This document shows, in pieces, positions 43,255-53,864 of a DNA stretch of 64,000 bases. Position 1 is the first letter of the stretch; every line of letters begins with the position of its first letter. The position numbers were made by a program, and so were the translations under genes. The stretch is from Aquipseudomonas alcaligenes (GTDB taxonomy: Bacteria > Pseudomonadota > Gammaproteobacteria > Pseudomonadales > Pseudomonadaceae), in the NCBI RefSeq assembly GCF_900156545.1, contig NZ_FTNW01000006.1, forward strand, positions 296,078-360,077. Direction: 5' to 3'. The notes beneath the pieces were generated by a model. The model saw only the letters and a program-made list of their open reading frames with translations. It ran no database searches and was not told the DNA's origin.

Positions 43255-44481
43255 ATGTCCAGTCGCCTATTCATCGGCCTTCTACTGCTGACCAGCTGGG
43301 CCGATGCGGAAACAGCCGATCCCCTGCCCGTCCGTCTCAACACCAGTGCCGAAGAACCCTACCAAGTCGTGATGAAAGGCGAGCTGGGAGGCCTTTCCGT
43401 CGACGTACTGCAATGCATCTTCGACCGACTCCAACGCCCCTATGACATCAAGCTGACCTCCCTGAGCCGGGCCCGGCACAACGTGAGCCAGCGCACTGCG
43501 GACGGCTTCTTCAGCTCCGCGCCCGACAGCCAGGTAGACGGCTATGCCGAACTCTCCGCGCCATTACTGGTTGAGAAGTGGTACTGGTACGCCCTGGACC
43601 CACATGTTCTGAACCGCCCCATCTGGGATCGCCACCTGCGCATCGGCAGCGTGCTTGGCAGCAACAGCCTGACCTGGCTGGAGGCCCGCGGCATTCCCGT
43701 GGCGCAGAAGGTCACGCGCCTGGAGCAGTTGGTCGACCTGCTACACCGTGGACGTATCGACCTGCTGCTGGCTGACAGCCATGTCATGAACAGGCTGCCG
43801 CCACAGAAGCATTGGCAGCGCCCGTTACTCCAACGCTTCGTGCGCTATTCACCGCTGGGTGTCTACTTCTCGCGCTCCTTTCTGGACGAACAGCCTGACT
43901 TCCTGAAAACATTCAACCAACAGGTAGAGAGCTGCGCTCCGCCCGGCACGCCTCTGAGCGACGAAGAGCAGACCTATCTTCGTCAGCTGATCAGCCAGCA
44001 CATCGACCGCTGGGCCTACCATCCCGACCTGCTTCAGGCCCTGCGAGACAAACAGCAGCAAGGCAATAGCCAGGACAGCATTGACCAACTGGACCAGCAA
44101 TGGCGAGGCGAACTGCTGCTGGAAGAAAAGCCTCTGATCCGCAGCGTGCTGAGCAGCAAGCCATCCAGCCTGCTGAAAGGCATCGCGAACCTTTACCAGC
44201 CCCTGTTCAACGAACTGTTCATCAGCGCCGTCAATGGGGAACTAGTGGCCAGCAGTGAGACGACCAGTGACTATTGGCAGGGAGATGAGCTTGATTTCAA
44301 GCAAGCCAGACGCCTGAAGCCAGGCGACGTGCACATCAGCGACATCCAATACGACGGCTCGACCCAGAACTTCCAGAGCAAGGCTTCCGCTCCCTTGTAC
44401 GACCCCCTGAATGGCCAGTTTCTGGGCGTGATCAGCCTGGGCGTCAACATAGAGACGGCCTTCGGTGACAACCTGCCCTGA
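43255..44481 (+). CDS. Periplasmic protein: solute-binding domain plus C-terminal PDC/Cache-like domain
   Basis: 408 residues. Signal peptide MSSRLFIGLLLLTSWADA. The first part (about 25-230) looks like a type 3 solute-binding domain (VRLNTSAEEPYQVVMKGELGGLSVDVLQ, then DGFFSSAP, GSVLGSNSLTWLEARG, LLADSHVMNR). After a helical linker (about 230-300) the last 110 residues (NLYQPLFNELFISAVNGELVASSETTSDYWQGDE, GDVHISDIQYDGSTQ, GQFLGVISLGVNIE) read like a PDC/Cache sensor domain. There is no membrane helix or output domain after it, so it would act as a free periplasmic sensor or ligand-binding partner. Stands alone; less GC-rich than its neighbours. The domain calls rest on pattern recognition only. 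Confidence 0.65.
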   Translation: MSSRLFIGLLLLTSWADAETADPLPVRLNTSAEEPYQVVMKGELGGLSVDVLQCIFDRLQRPYDIKLTSLSRARHNVSQRTADGFFSSAPDSQVDGYAELSAPLLVEKWYWYALDPHVLNRPIWDRHLRIGSVLGSNSLTWLEARGIPVAQKVTRLEQLVDLLHRGRIDLLLADSHVMNRLPPQKHWQRPLLQRFVRYSPLGVYFSRSFLDEQPDFLKTFNQQVESCAPPGTPLSDEEQTYLRQLISQHIDRWAYHPDLLQALRDKQQQGNSQDSIDQLDQQWRGELLLEEKPLIRSVLSSKPSSLLKGIANLYQPLFNELFISAVNGELVASSETTSDYWQGDELDFKQARRLKPGDVHISDIQYDGSTQNFQSKASAPLYDPLNGQFLGVISLGVNIETAFGDNLP

Positions 44482-44580
44482 AGGCCAACCATCGACTGAA
44501 TAGATGTTATCGCCGAAAAAACTGAGTTATTAATCAACAGAACAATTCAAGACAATGGCGACCCACACCCGGAGAACGCC

Positions 44581-45348
44581 ATGCTGCCCAGCCTGTTCAT
44601 TTCCCACGGTTCACCCATGCTCGCCCTCGAGCCAGGAGCCAGCGGCCCCGTCCTGGCCCTGCTGGCTGCGGCGCTGCCACGCCCGCGCGCGGTGCTGGTG
44701 GTTTCCGCTCACTGGGAAAGCTACGAACTAAGAGTCGGTAACGCCGCGCAGCCGCGCACCTGGCACGACTTCGGCGGCTTTCCCGCCGAGCTGTATGCCG
44801 TGCAGTACCGCGCGCCAGGGGAGCCTCAACTGGCGCAGCAGGTTCGCCAGCTGCTCATTGATGCAGAACTGCCCACGGAACTCGACGAGCAGCGCCCGCG
44901 CGACCATGGTGCCTGGGTACCGCTCATGCTGATGTACCCGGATGCCGACATTCCGGTCGTGCAACTGTCCCTGCCCAGCCATGCTGGCCCGGCCCTGCAA
45001 GTGAGGGTTGGCCAGGCCCTGCGCAGCCTGCGCGAACAGGGCGTACTGCTGGTTGGCTCCGGCAGCATCACCCACAACCTGGGTGAGCTGAACTGGCGCG
45101 CCGGCACGGAAGTGATCACACCCTGGGCAGGCGAGTTTCGCGACTGGATGGTGGAGCGTCTGCGCCAGGACGACCGCGCCGCCCTGCTGGACTATCGCCG
45201 TCAGGCACCGCATGCCGTGCGTAACCACCCCAGCGACGAACACCTGCTGCCGCTGTTCTTCGCCCTGGGGGCCGGTGAGCACTTCAGCCTGGTGCACAGC
45301 GGCTTCACCTATGGCGCGCTGGGGATGGATGTCTATCGCTTCGACTGA
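44581..45348 (+). CDS. DODA-type extradiol aromatic ring-opening dioxygenase
   Basis: 255 residues, LigB/YgiD-like family. Metal-ligand histidines are in LFISHGSPM (near residue 9), VVSAHWES (near 44) and GSGSITHNLGEL (near 164), and the C-terminal HLLPLFFALGAGE matches the family. E. coli YgiD is a zinc-dependent 4,5-DOPA dioxygenase; the physiological substrate here is unknown. CCGGAGAAC precedes the ATG. No aromatic catabolic genes are adjacent. Confidence 0.88.
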   Translation: MLPSLFISHGSPMLALEPGASGPVLALLAAALPRPRAVLVVSAHWESYELRVGNAAQPRTWHDFGGFPAELYAVQYRAPGEPQLAQQVRQLLIDAELPTELDEQRPRDHGAWVPLMLMYPDADIPVVQLSLPSHAGPALQVRVGQALRSLREQGVLLVGSGSITHNLGELNWRAGTEVITPWAGEFRDWMVERLRQDDRAALLDYRRQAPHAVRNHPSDEHLLPLFFALGAGEHFSLVHSGFTYGALGMDVYRFD

Positions 45349-45423
45349 CGGGCAAGCTGCTGAAATAAAAAGGAAATAGCCTTCGCCTATGCTGCCGGCA
45401 GTTTTCCAGCAAGGCCGTCAGAC

Positions 45424-45627
45424 ATGCGCACCACACGCACCCTCCGCAAGACCCTGGATCTGGTCGCCAGCCACAACGAGGACGCCGCCCTGACGGTGAT
45501 GCGCGCCGCCGAGCGGACCAGCGACGAGGTGCTGCGCCAGCAGCTGCTCAACGTCATCCACCTGCTCAACCAGGACGCCTGCGACCTGCGCAGCGTGCGC
45601 GAGCAGATGGAACCCAAGCGCGCCTGA
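45424..45627 (+). CDS. Small hypothetical helical protein
   Basis: 67 residues, charged and helical (MRTTRTLRKTLDLVASHNEDAA...). AAGG lies ten bases before ATG. The reading frame has the third-position GC bias of the genome and no competing gene on the other strand is convincing. No family recognised. Confidence 0.6.
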   Translation: MRTTRTLRKTLDLVASHNEDAALTVMRAAERTSDEVLRQQLLNVIHLLNQDACDLRSVREQMEPKRA

Positions 45628-45690
45628 ACTGGGCTTTCGCCCAATGCCTGGCTAGAGTGGTGGCACCTTCAGGGATAGGGAAGCGTCGCC

Positions 45691-46092
45691 ATGTTCGCCA
45701 AGCTGCTGGTCACAGTCGGTATCGCCTTCTACGCCGTGGTGGTGCCCATCTTCGAAATCAACGCCAGTCACGTGTTCAACCCGCACTGGACACCCCACGC
45801 CCGCCTGCACGAGGTCTGGCAGCTGGCCACCAACTGCAGCCTGGGCGCCTTCAGCCTGTGGCTGGTCTGGCTCAGGAGCGAGATCCGCCTGAGCAGCCTG
45901 ATCACCCTGTTCGTTACCGGCGGCTTCCTCGTCGCCTACGCCCTGCGCGACCACTACGACGGCTCCATGGTGCTGTCCGATGGCTCGGAGAAGATGATTC
46001 TCGGCATCAACCTCGGTCTGTTCGCCTACAGCCTGGCCATCCTGCTCGCTGCCATCGCGGTGCTCATCGACCGACACAAGCACCGTGCATAA
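45691..46092 (+). CDS. Small integral membrane protein
   Basis: 133 residues with four predicted membrane helices (about 3-23, 47-67, 72-92 and 105-126), including LLVTVGIAFYAVVVPIFEI and FAYSLAILLAAIAVLI. ATG 45691 follows AGGGAAGCGTCGCC. No enzyme motif is seen; function unknown. Ends at the terminator shared with the convergent deaD gene. Confidence 0.75.
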   Translation: MFAKLLVTVGIAFYAVVVPIFEINASHVFNPHWTPHARLHEVWQLATNCSLGAFSLWLVWLRSEIRLSSLITLFVTGGFLVAYALRDHYDGSMVLSDGSEKMILGINLGLFAYSLAILLAAIAVLIDRHKHRA

Positions 46093-46118
46093 AAAAGCCC
46101 CGCACAAGCGGGGCTCTC
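46091..46118. terminator. Terminator between membrane-protein gene and deaD
   Basis: Stem AGCCCCGC/GCGGGGCT. On the minus strand it is followed by six T residues, so it is a strong terminator for deaD; the plus-strand tail is CTCTCTC and weaker. Confidence 0.85.
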
Positions 46119-46133
46119 TCACAGCGGCAGAAC

Positions 46134-47831
<1,698 letters not shown>

Positions 47832-48060
47832 GGGTCTGCCTCTATGTGCATCCGCAAAAACCCAGGAACAAAAAAGGCTGCGCGCGCCGTGAAGGACCTT
47901 TTGGGTCACCCTGGCAGCCAATCAGCGGGTAGTTGCGAAAACGTGATGGATGAAACGTCAAGGGTAGTTCGCAGAGCGAACCAGCAGCGAAGCCAAGCTT
48001 CGTGAAAAATTGACGGGGCCAGTTTTGGCCGGGCGCGAATCATACAGGAAAATGCTGACG
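47832..48060 (-). promoter_or_regulatory. Long 5' leader of deaD with terminator-like hairpin
   Basis: Minus strand: a -10-like TATGAT at 48039-48044 would give a leader of roughly 200 nt. Inside it GGCTGC (47914-47919) pairs with GCAGCC (47876-47881), enclosing a smaller hairpin, and is followed by six T residues (47870-47875), an attenuator-like arrangement before the start codon. The rest of 48061-48212 contains only a repeat (48171-48203). Confidence 0.45.
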
Positions 48061-48170
48061 ATATGGCAGGATTTTTGCCGAGACCGGTGTAACTACCGAC
48101 GACAGGCCTGGATTCAGGTGTGTAACACCCTCGCCGGATGTCGCTGCAGGCGCCTGGGGCCTGAGAGCTC

Positions 48171-48203
48171 CTCACCCCAGCCCCTCTCCCGCGGGGAGAG
48201 GGG
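48171..48203. repeat. CT/GA-rich repeat after the spermidine-synthase-like gene
   Basis: CCCCAGCCCCTCTCCCGCGGGGAGAGGGG, with CCCCTCTCCCGCGGGGAGAGGGG forming a near-perfect hairpin. Same repeat family as at 16911-16981 and 55758-55794, in the opposite orientation. Confidence 0.65.
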
Positions 48204-48212
48204 AAAGGCCAC

Positions 48213-48968
48213 TCAGCTGGCCGGGCGCAGCACGTCCAGCAGCGGCTGCAACGAATAACCCAGGCGCGGCGCCAGCGCCTCGGCGCGCGCGGTCAGGGCA
48301 TCGAAATTCAGCGGCTGGTCGAGATCGGCCGGCACCAGCAGGATGACGTTGCCCTCCTTCACCGGAATCTCCCAGTAGTGGCGGTGGAACAGGCCACGCA
48401 GTAGCGCCGCGCCCAGTGGTTTGCCGTCGTCATTGCCCCACTGGTTGATCACCAGCCAGCCGCCCGGGCTGAGGCGCTTCTGGCAGTTCTCGAGGAATTT
48501 CCAGGCCAGGTGCCCGGGTGCCGGGCCGGTGTCGGTGTAGAGGTCGACGAACAGCAGGTCGCAACTCTCGGCGCTGTCGAGCATCTCCAGGGCATCGCCG
48601 ATGCGTACATACAGACGCGGATCATCGGCTAGCCCGAGGTACTGCATGGCCAGGCGCGGTACGTCTGGGCGCAGCTCGATGACCTCGACGTCCTCCAGTT
48701 CGAGGAACTTCAGACAGGCCTGGGTCAGGGTGCCGCCGCCGAGACCGAGGAACAGGGCATTCTCCGGTGCCTCGTGGCACAGCGCGCCCAGCAGCATGGC
48801 GCGGGTGTAGTCGTATTCCAGCCAGGCCGGATCGCGGGTGTAGGTGCAGCTCTGCTCGATGGCCTCGCCGAATTCGAGGAAGCGGTAGTCGCCCACTTCC
48901 AGCACGCGGATCACGCCCCAGGCGTCGCGCACCTCTTCCAGTACTCTTTCTTCGCGCAGGTCGCTCAT
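48213..48968 (-). CDS. Spermidine synthase-like methyltransferase-fold protein
   Basis: 251 residues with the Rossmann fold of the SpeE family: ALFLGLGGGTLTQACLKF (nucleotide-binding loop), VEVIELRPDVPRLA, RIGDALEMLDSAESCDLLFVDLYTD (the aspartate region), and GGWLVINQWGND. True SpeE has a DAYS/D motif for polyamine binding; here VDLYTD is found, so it may not use putrescine. ATG 48968 overlaps the stop of the AraC gene by four bases. Substrate unknown. Confidence 0.78.
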   Translation of the reverse strand: MSDLREERVLEEVRDAWGVIRVLEVGDYRFLEFGEAIEQSCTYTRDPAWLEYDYTRAMLLGALCHEAPENALFLGLGGGTLTQACLKFLELEDVEVIELRPDVPRLAMQYLGLADDPRLYVRIGDALEMLDSAESCDLLFVDLYTDTGPAPGHLAWKFLENCQKRLSPGGWLVINQWGNDDGKPLGAALLRGLFHRHYWEIPVKEGNVILLVPADLDQPLNFDALTARAEALAPRLGYSLQPLLDVLRPAS

Positions 48969-49933
48969 TGGCCGAGCCCCTGGCGGAACTGCCCCGGCGT
49001 GATGCCGCTCCAGCGGCGGAAAGCCTTGGCGAATGCGCTTTCGTCGGAGAACCCCAGCCCCTCCGCGACTTCCGCCACCCGCGGCGACTCGCGCAGGCGC
49101 TGCTCGGCCATCTGGTGCAGCACCTGGTCGCGCAGCAGCTTGAAGCTGGTGCCCTCCTCGCCCAGCTTGCGGTTCAGATGGCGGCCGCTCAGCTCCAGCT
49201 GCTCGGCAATACGCTCCTTGCCCCAGCGCGGCTGGGCGCGCAGCAACTGCTGTACGCGGGCCGCCAGGCTCTGCTGGCCCAGGCGTTCGAGCAGACTGTC
49301 GGCCAGGCCGCGCAGGTGCTCGCGCATCGGCGCGTTGGCCTGGATCAGCGGCACGGCAAGATCCGCCCGGTCGTACAGCAGCGCGTTGTGCGCGGCGTCG
49401 AACGCCAGCGGGCAGCCGAGCAGCTCGTCGTATCGTGGCGTCTCGGCACGCGGCGCGTGGGCGAAGCGCACCTGCCGGGGCCGCACCCGCTCGCCGGTGA
49501 TCCAGCCACTCATGTGCGCCAGGCTGGCCAGCACCGCCTCCACGCGCTCCTCGCGGCGCACCTGATAGTGCGGCAGATAGGCCAGGCACAGCAGCTCGCC
49601 CTCCGCTTCCAGGGTGAACTCGCCCCCCTCGCCGACGATGGGGTAGTACTCCAGCAGCGCCTCCAGCGCCTCACCCAGGGTCTCGCAGCTCATCAGCAGC
49701 GCGCCGACCATGTCCAGGTGGCCGACCTGCAGGGCATGGCCCAGGCGCAGGCCGATCAGCGGATCGCCGGCGACCGCGCAGAAGGCCTCCCACAGCTCGT
49801 CCTGGCGCGCCAGCGGAATGCGCGCCTCGCGGCTCGGCTCGCGCAGCTCGGCCGGCAACGGCAGGGCCAGGCGCTCGGCGGCCTGGAGGATGGCCTGGGC
49901 GTAATGGACGGTGACAGAGGGCGTGTTGCTCAT
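48965..49933 (-). CDS. AraC-family regulator (Arabinose_bd type N-terminus)
   Basis: 322 residues. The N-terminal ligand domain (about 20-200: DPLIGLRLGHALQVGHLDMVGALLMSC) is of the OruR/ArgR-like AraC subgroup. The C-terminal double HTH (about 225-320) has ELSGRHLNRKLGEEGTSFKLLRDQVLHQMAE and VAEGLGFSDESAFAKAFRRWSGITPGQFR. Divergent from the five-gene monooxygenase operon across 149 bases, and therefore its likely regulator; coupled to the spermidine-synthase-like gene downstream. Confidence 0.88.
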   Translation of the reverse strand: MSNTPSVTVHYAQAILQAAERLALPLPAELREPSREARIPLARQDELWEAFCAVAGDPLIGLRLGHALQVGHLDMVGALLMSCETLGEALEALLEYYPIVGEGGEFTLEAEGELLCLAYLPHYQVRREERVEAVLASLAHMSGWITGERVRPRQVRFAHAPRAETPRYDELLGCPLAFDAAHNALLYDRADLAVPLIQANAPMREHLRGLADSLLERLGQQSLAARVQQLLRAQPRWGKERIAEQLELSGRHLNRKLGEEGTSFKLLRDQVLHQMAEQRLRESPRVAEVAEGLGFSDESAFAKAFRRWSGITPGQFRQGLGQ

Positions 49934-50082
49934 GGGGTCCCGAATTAACCGGAGGAGGTCCTGATTGAGCCGTTACGGCACGAGGATGACTGCCTATGCT
50001 GGGCTCGAATAACGAGGCTGAGCGTGACAGGTGCGCGTTGTACCACGCCTGCGCAGCGCAGCCCATAGAGAGAGAGCCTTGC

Positions 50083-51426
50083 ATGCATGCCATCATCGGA
50101 GCCGGCCCCATGGGGCTGGCCGCTGCGCGCCAGTTGCAGCGCCATGGTATCCCCTTCGTCGGTTTCGAGCTGCATTCGGATGTCGGCGGCCTGTGGGACT
50201 TCGCCAACCCGCACAGCACCCTGTACGAATCGGCACACCTGATCTCATCCAAGGGCACCACGGCGTTCGACGAGTTCCCCATGGCGGACGACGTGCCGCC
50301 CTACCCGCATCACCGCCAGATCGGCCAGTACTTCCGCGACTATGCCACCCACTTCGGCCTGCGCCAGTACTACCAGTTCGACACCCGCGTGGTGCGCCTG
50401 GAGCGCCTGGACCGCGGCTGGCGCCTGGTCAGCGAACGCCACGGCGAGCAGCGCGAATGGCAGTTCGACGGCGTACTGATCGCCAACGGCACCCTGCACA
50501 CGCCCAACCAGCCGGCCCTGCCCGGCCACTTCGCCGGCGAACTGCTGCACTCCAGCGCCTACAAGAGCGCCGAGATCTTCGCCGGCAAGCGCGTGCTGGT
50601 GATCGGCTGCGGCAACTCGGCCTGCGACATCGCGGTAGACGCCGTGCACCGCGCGAGGTCGGTCGACCTGTCGGTGCGTCGTGGCTACCACTTCCTGCCC
50701 AAGTTCATCCTCGGCAAGCCCACCGATACCTTTGGCGGCGCGATCAAGCTGCCACGCCGGCTCAAGCAGCTGGTCGACGGCCTGCTGGTGCGCGCCCTGC
50801 TCGGCAAACCTTCGCAATACGGCCTGCCCGACCCGGACTACCGCCTGTACGAGTCGCACCCGGTAATGAACTCGCTGGTGCTGCACCATATCGGCCATGG
50901 CGATATCCAGCCGCGTGGCGACATTAAAGCGGTAGACGGCCAGCACGTGACCTATGCCAATGGCGAGCGCGCCGAGTACGACCTGATCCTGCAGGCCACG
51001 GGATACACGCTCGATTACCCCTTTATCGACCGCGCCGAGCTGAACTGGCCGCCGGAAGCCGACGCCCCGCAGCTCTATCTCAACGTGTTCCACCCGCAGC
51101 ACGAAGACCTGTTCATGCTCGGCATGATCGAGGCCTCAGGCCTGGGCTGGCAGGGCCGCGCCGAACAGGCCGAGCTGGTGGCCCTGGCGATTCTCCAGCA
51201 GCAGCGCCGCAGCGCCTCGGCGGCGCGCCTGCGGCAGACCATCGCGCAGCGCGCCAGCCAGCGCCTGGACGGTGGCTACGCCTACCTCAAGCTGCCGCGC
51301 ATGGCCTACTACGTGCACAAGGACAGCTACCGCGCCGCACTCAAGGCGCACAGCGCCGAGCTGCGCCGCGACCTCGCCCCGCAGGTCGGCCCGGAGGCCG
51401 GCGCACCGCTGGCGCGGGAGGTGTGA
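50083..51426 (+). CDS. Flavin-containing monooxygenase
   Basis: 447 residues, class B FMO type. FAD site IIGAGPMGLAAARQL at the N-terminus, NADP site VLVIGCGNSACDIAVDA near residue 173, and between them the FMO fingerprint region FAGELLHSSAYKSAE (F-x-G-x3-H). Predicted to hydroxylate or insert oxygen (S-, N- or Baeyer-Villiger type) using NADPH. The start is ATG 50083, preceded by purine-rich AGAGAGAG. First gene of a coupled operon with a transporter, an SDR, an exporter and an amidohydrolase. Substrate unknown. Confidence 0.9.
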   Translation: MHAIIGAGPMGLAAARQLQRHGIPFVGFELHSDVGGLWDFANPHSTLYESAHLISSKGTTAFDEFPMADDVPPYPHHRQIGQYFRDYATHFGLRQYYQFDTRVVRLERLDRGWRLVSERHGEQREWQFDGVLIANGTLHTPNQPALPGHFAGELLHSSAYKSAEIFAGKRVLVIGCGNSACDIAVDAVHRARSVDLSVRRGYHFLPKFILGKPTDTFGGAIKLPRRLKQLVDGLLVRALLGKPSQYGLPDPDYRLYESHPVMNSLVLHHIGHGDIQPRGDIKAVDGQHVTYANGERAEYDLILQATGYTLDYPFIDRAELNWPPEADAPQLYLNVFHPQHEDLFMLGMIEASGLGWQGRAEQAELVALAILQQQRRSASAARLRQTIAQRASQRLDGGYAYLKLPRMAYYVHKDSYRAALKAHSAELRRDLAPQVGPEAGAPLAREV

Positions 51427-51427
51427 A

Positions 51428-52345
51428 ATGGATGCCGTACAGATCCAGTTCGACCCATCCAGCCTGCTGCTGATCAACCTGATCCTGGCGCTGATGATGT
51501 TCGGCGTGTCCCTCGACCTGCGCGCCGAGGACTTTCGCCGCATCGTGCGCGAACCAAGGGCACCGGTAATCGGCCTGCTCGCCCAATTCCTCCTGCTGCC
51601 GGCCCTCACCTGCCTGGCCTGTTGGACGCTGCGCATCGACCCGCAGCTGGCCCTGGGCATGCAGCTGGTGGCCGCCTGCCCGGGTGGCAGCTTCTCCAAC
51701 ATCATGACCTGGATGGCGCGCGGCAACGTCGCCGTGTCGGTGAGCATGACCGCCGTCTCCAGCCTCGCCGCCGGCGTGCTGACGCCGCTCAACTTCGCGC
51801 TCTATTCCTGGCTCAACCCATACACCCGGCCCCTACTCACCGATATCGCCCTAGACCCGCTCGGCCTGCTGCTGATGGTGCTGCTGGTACTCGGTCTGCC
51901 ACTGGTGCTGGGCATGTTCATCGGCAGACGCTTCCCGCTGCTGACCCTCAAGGTGGAAAAGCAGCTGCGCATCTTCGCCCTGCTGGTGATGCTGGCCTTC
52001 GTCGGCCTGGCCTTCGGCCGTAACTGGCAGCAGTTCCTGCAGCACTTCCACCTGTTCTTCTGGCTGGTGGTCGCGCACAACGCCATGGCCCTGCTAATCG
52101 GCTACGGCAGCGCACGCCTGTCCCGGCTGCCCGAGGCCGACCGCCGCGCCATCACCCTGGAGGTCGGCATCCAGAACTCGGCGCTGGGCCTGGTGATCAT
52201 CTTCACCTTCTTCCCGCAGGCCAGCGGCATGCTGCTGATCGCCGCCTTCTGGGGCTGCTGGCATCTGGTCTCCGGGCTGAGCCTGGCCTGGCTCTGGTCG
52301 CGTAGCGCGCCAGATGCCCTAGCTGCCCGGGGGGCCACGCCATGA
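51428..52345 (+). CDS. Bile acid:sodium symporter (BASS) family transporter
   Basis: 305 residues, 9-10 predicted membrane helices. The BASS signature is ACPGGSFSNIMTWMARGNVAVSVSMTAVSS near residue 79, and EVGIQNSALGLVIIFTFF near residue 240 is the second substrate-region motif. Members import organic anions with sodium; the substrate need not be a bile acid. Starts one base after the monooxygenase stop and overlaps the SDR start by four bases. Confidence 0.9.
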   Translation: MDAVQIQFDPSSLLLINLILALMMFGVSLDLRAEDFRRIVREPRAPVIGLLAQFLLLPALTCLACWTLRIDPQLALGMQLVAACPGGSFSNIMTWMARGNVAVSVSMTAVSSLAAGVLTPLNFALYSWLNPYTRPLLTDIALDPLGLLLMVLLVLGLPLVLGMFIGRRFPLLTLKVEKQLRIFALLVMLAFVGLAFGRNWQQFLQHFHLFFWLVVAHNAMALLIGYGSARLSRLPEADRRAITLEVGIQNSALGLVIIFTFFPQASGMLLIAAFWGCWHLVSGLSLAWLWSRSAPDALAARGATP

Positions 52346-53124
52346 GCACGGTGCTGATCACCGGCGCCGCCAGCGGCCTCGGCTGGGCGCTGGCCCGGGC
52401 CTGCCACGCCCGTGGCGATGACCTGCTGCTTACCGATATCGACGCCGCCGGCCTGGCCGCGCGGGTCGCCGAACTGGGCAGCGCGCGGGTGCAGGCGCTG
52501 GCCGGCGACATCACCGAGCCGGCCCTGCACGGCCAGTTGGTCGAGACCTGCCGTACGGCCTTCGGCCGTCTGGATCTGCTGATCAACAACGCCGGCATCA
52601 CCCACCGCTCGCCGACCCTGCGTACCGACCCCGGCGTTTTCCGCAAGGTCATGGCAGTGGACTACCACGCGCCGCTGGAGCTGACCCTGGCCGCCGCCGG
52701 CCTGCTGCGCGAGAGCCGTGGCCAGGTCGCCGCCATCGGCTCGATGGCCGGCTGGATGCCGGTGCTCGGCCGCGCCGGCTACTGCGCGGCGAAAAGCGCG
52801 CTGGGCCAGGCCTTCGAGGTGCTGCGCGCGGAGCTTGCGCGCGACAGCATCGGCCTGCTGATGGTCTACCCGAGCTTCCTCGACACTCCCATCGACCGCA
52901 ACGCCCTGGGCGCCGACGGCAAGCCGGCCGGCCACGCGCGCTCGACCATCGGCAGGATTCGCGGCGCCGACTGGATGGCCGAGGAAATCCTCAAGGGCCT
53001 GGAGCAGCGCCGCGAGCGCCTGTTCCCCGACCGCGGCAGCTGGCTGGCCAGCCTGCTCTGGCGCCTGGCGCCGGCGCTGTACTACCGGCAGATGAGCCGG
53101 CGTTTCGCCGGGGAGATGGGTTGA
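52342..53124 (+). CDS. Short-chain dehydrogenase/reductase
   Basis: 260 residues. Cofactor motif TGAASGLGWALARA (TGxxxGxG) near residue 7, NNAG in LLINNAGITHR near residue 81, catalytic Ser in IGSMAGWM and the YxxxK as YCAAKSALGQAFE near residue 151. The residue after the second strand is aspartate (LTDIDAAG), which favours NAD(H). ATGA overlap with the transporter stop and TGATG with the next gene. Probably oxidises or reduces an intermediate made by the monooxygenase. Confidence 0.9.
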   Translation: MSTVLITGAASGLGWALARACHARGDDLLLTDIDAAGLAARVAELGSARVQALAGDITEPALHGQLVETCRTAFGRLDLLINNAGITHRSPTLRTDPGVFRKVMAVDYHAPLELTLAAAGLLRESRGQVAAIGSMAGWMPVLGRAGYCAAKSALGQAFEVLRAELARDSIGLLMVYPSFLDTPIDRNALGADGKPAGHARSTIGRIRGADWMAEEILKGLEQRRERLFPDRGSWLASLLWRLAPALYYRQMSRRFAGEMG

Positions 53125-53864
53125 TGGCCTATGCACCCTATGCGCTGGGCGCCTTTATCCTGCTGGCCTACACCCTGGAGGCCATCACCGGTTTCGGCAG
53201 CATCGTCATCGCCCTGTCGCTCGGTGCCCTGCTGCTGCCCATCGACCAGCTGCTGCCAGTGCTGGTGCCACTGAACATCGGCATGACCGGCTACCTGGTC
53301 AGCCGCCACTGGCGCCTGATCGACCGCCGCCTGCTGCTCGGCACCATCCTGCCCGGCATGCTCGCCGGCACCCTGCTCGGCTACTGGCTGCTGCCGCACC
53401 TGGACACCCAAGCACTCAAGGCCGGCTTCGGCGCGCTGATCCTGTGGTTCGCCGGGCGCGAGCTGTGGCGCCTGCGCCATGCCCAGGCGCTGCCGGTGCG
53501 CCCGGCCTGGCTGACGCGCCTGATCACCCTGGGCGCCGGCCTCAGCCACGGCCTGTTCGCCTCGGGCGGGCCGCTGCTGGTCTACGGCCTGGCCGGCACG
53601 GCGCTGGACAAGGCGCGCCTGCGCGCCACCCTGGTCAGCGTCTGGTTCAGCCTCAACAGCCTGCTCACCCTCGCCTTCCTGCTCGACGGCCGCCTGCTGC
53701 CGGCCCTGCCGCAGGTGGCGAGCTACGCCCCGCTGCTGCTGCTAGGCGTGTGGCTGGGCGAACGCCTGCACCGACGCTTCGACGAGCGCCACTTTCGCAT
53801 CGCCATCTACTGCCTGCTGCTGCTCACCGGCACCCTGCTGCTGGCCCCCTGGAGACTTGCATGA
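53124..53864 (+). CDS. TauE/SafE family sulfite/anion exporter
   Basis: 246 residues, about 7-8 membrane helices. The family motif is near the N-terminus (AYTLEAITGFGSIVIALSLGALLLP) and repeats near ITLGAGLSHGLFASGGPLLVYGL. Members export sulfite, sulfoacetate or related organic acids. The start is ATG 53124, overlapping the SDR stop by one base; a TTG one codon earlier is possible. Position inside the monooxygenase operon suggests export of an end product such as sulfite or an organic acid. Confidence 0.88.
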   Translation: MAYAPYALGAFILLAYTLEAITGFGSIVIALSLGALLLPIDQLLPVLVPLNIGMTGYLVSRHWRLIDRRLLLGTILPGMLAGTLLGYWLLPHLDTQALKAGFGALILWFAGRELWRLRHAQALPVRPAWLTRLITLGAGLSHGLFASGGPLLVYGLAGTALDKARLRATLVSVWFSLNSLLTLAFLLDGRLLPALPQVASYAPLLLLGVWLGERLHRRFDERHFRIAIYCLLLLTGTLLLAPWRLA

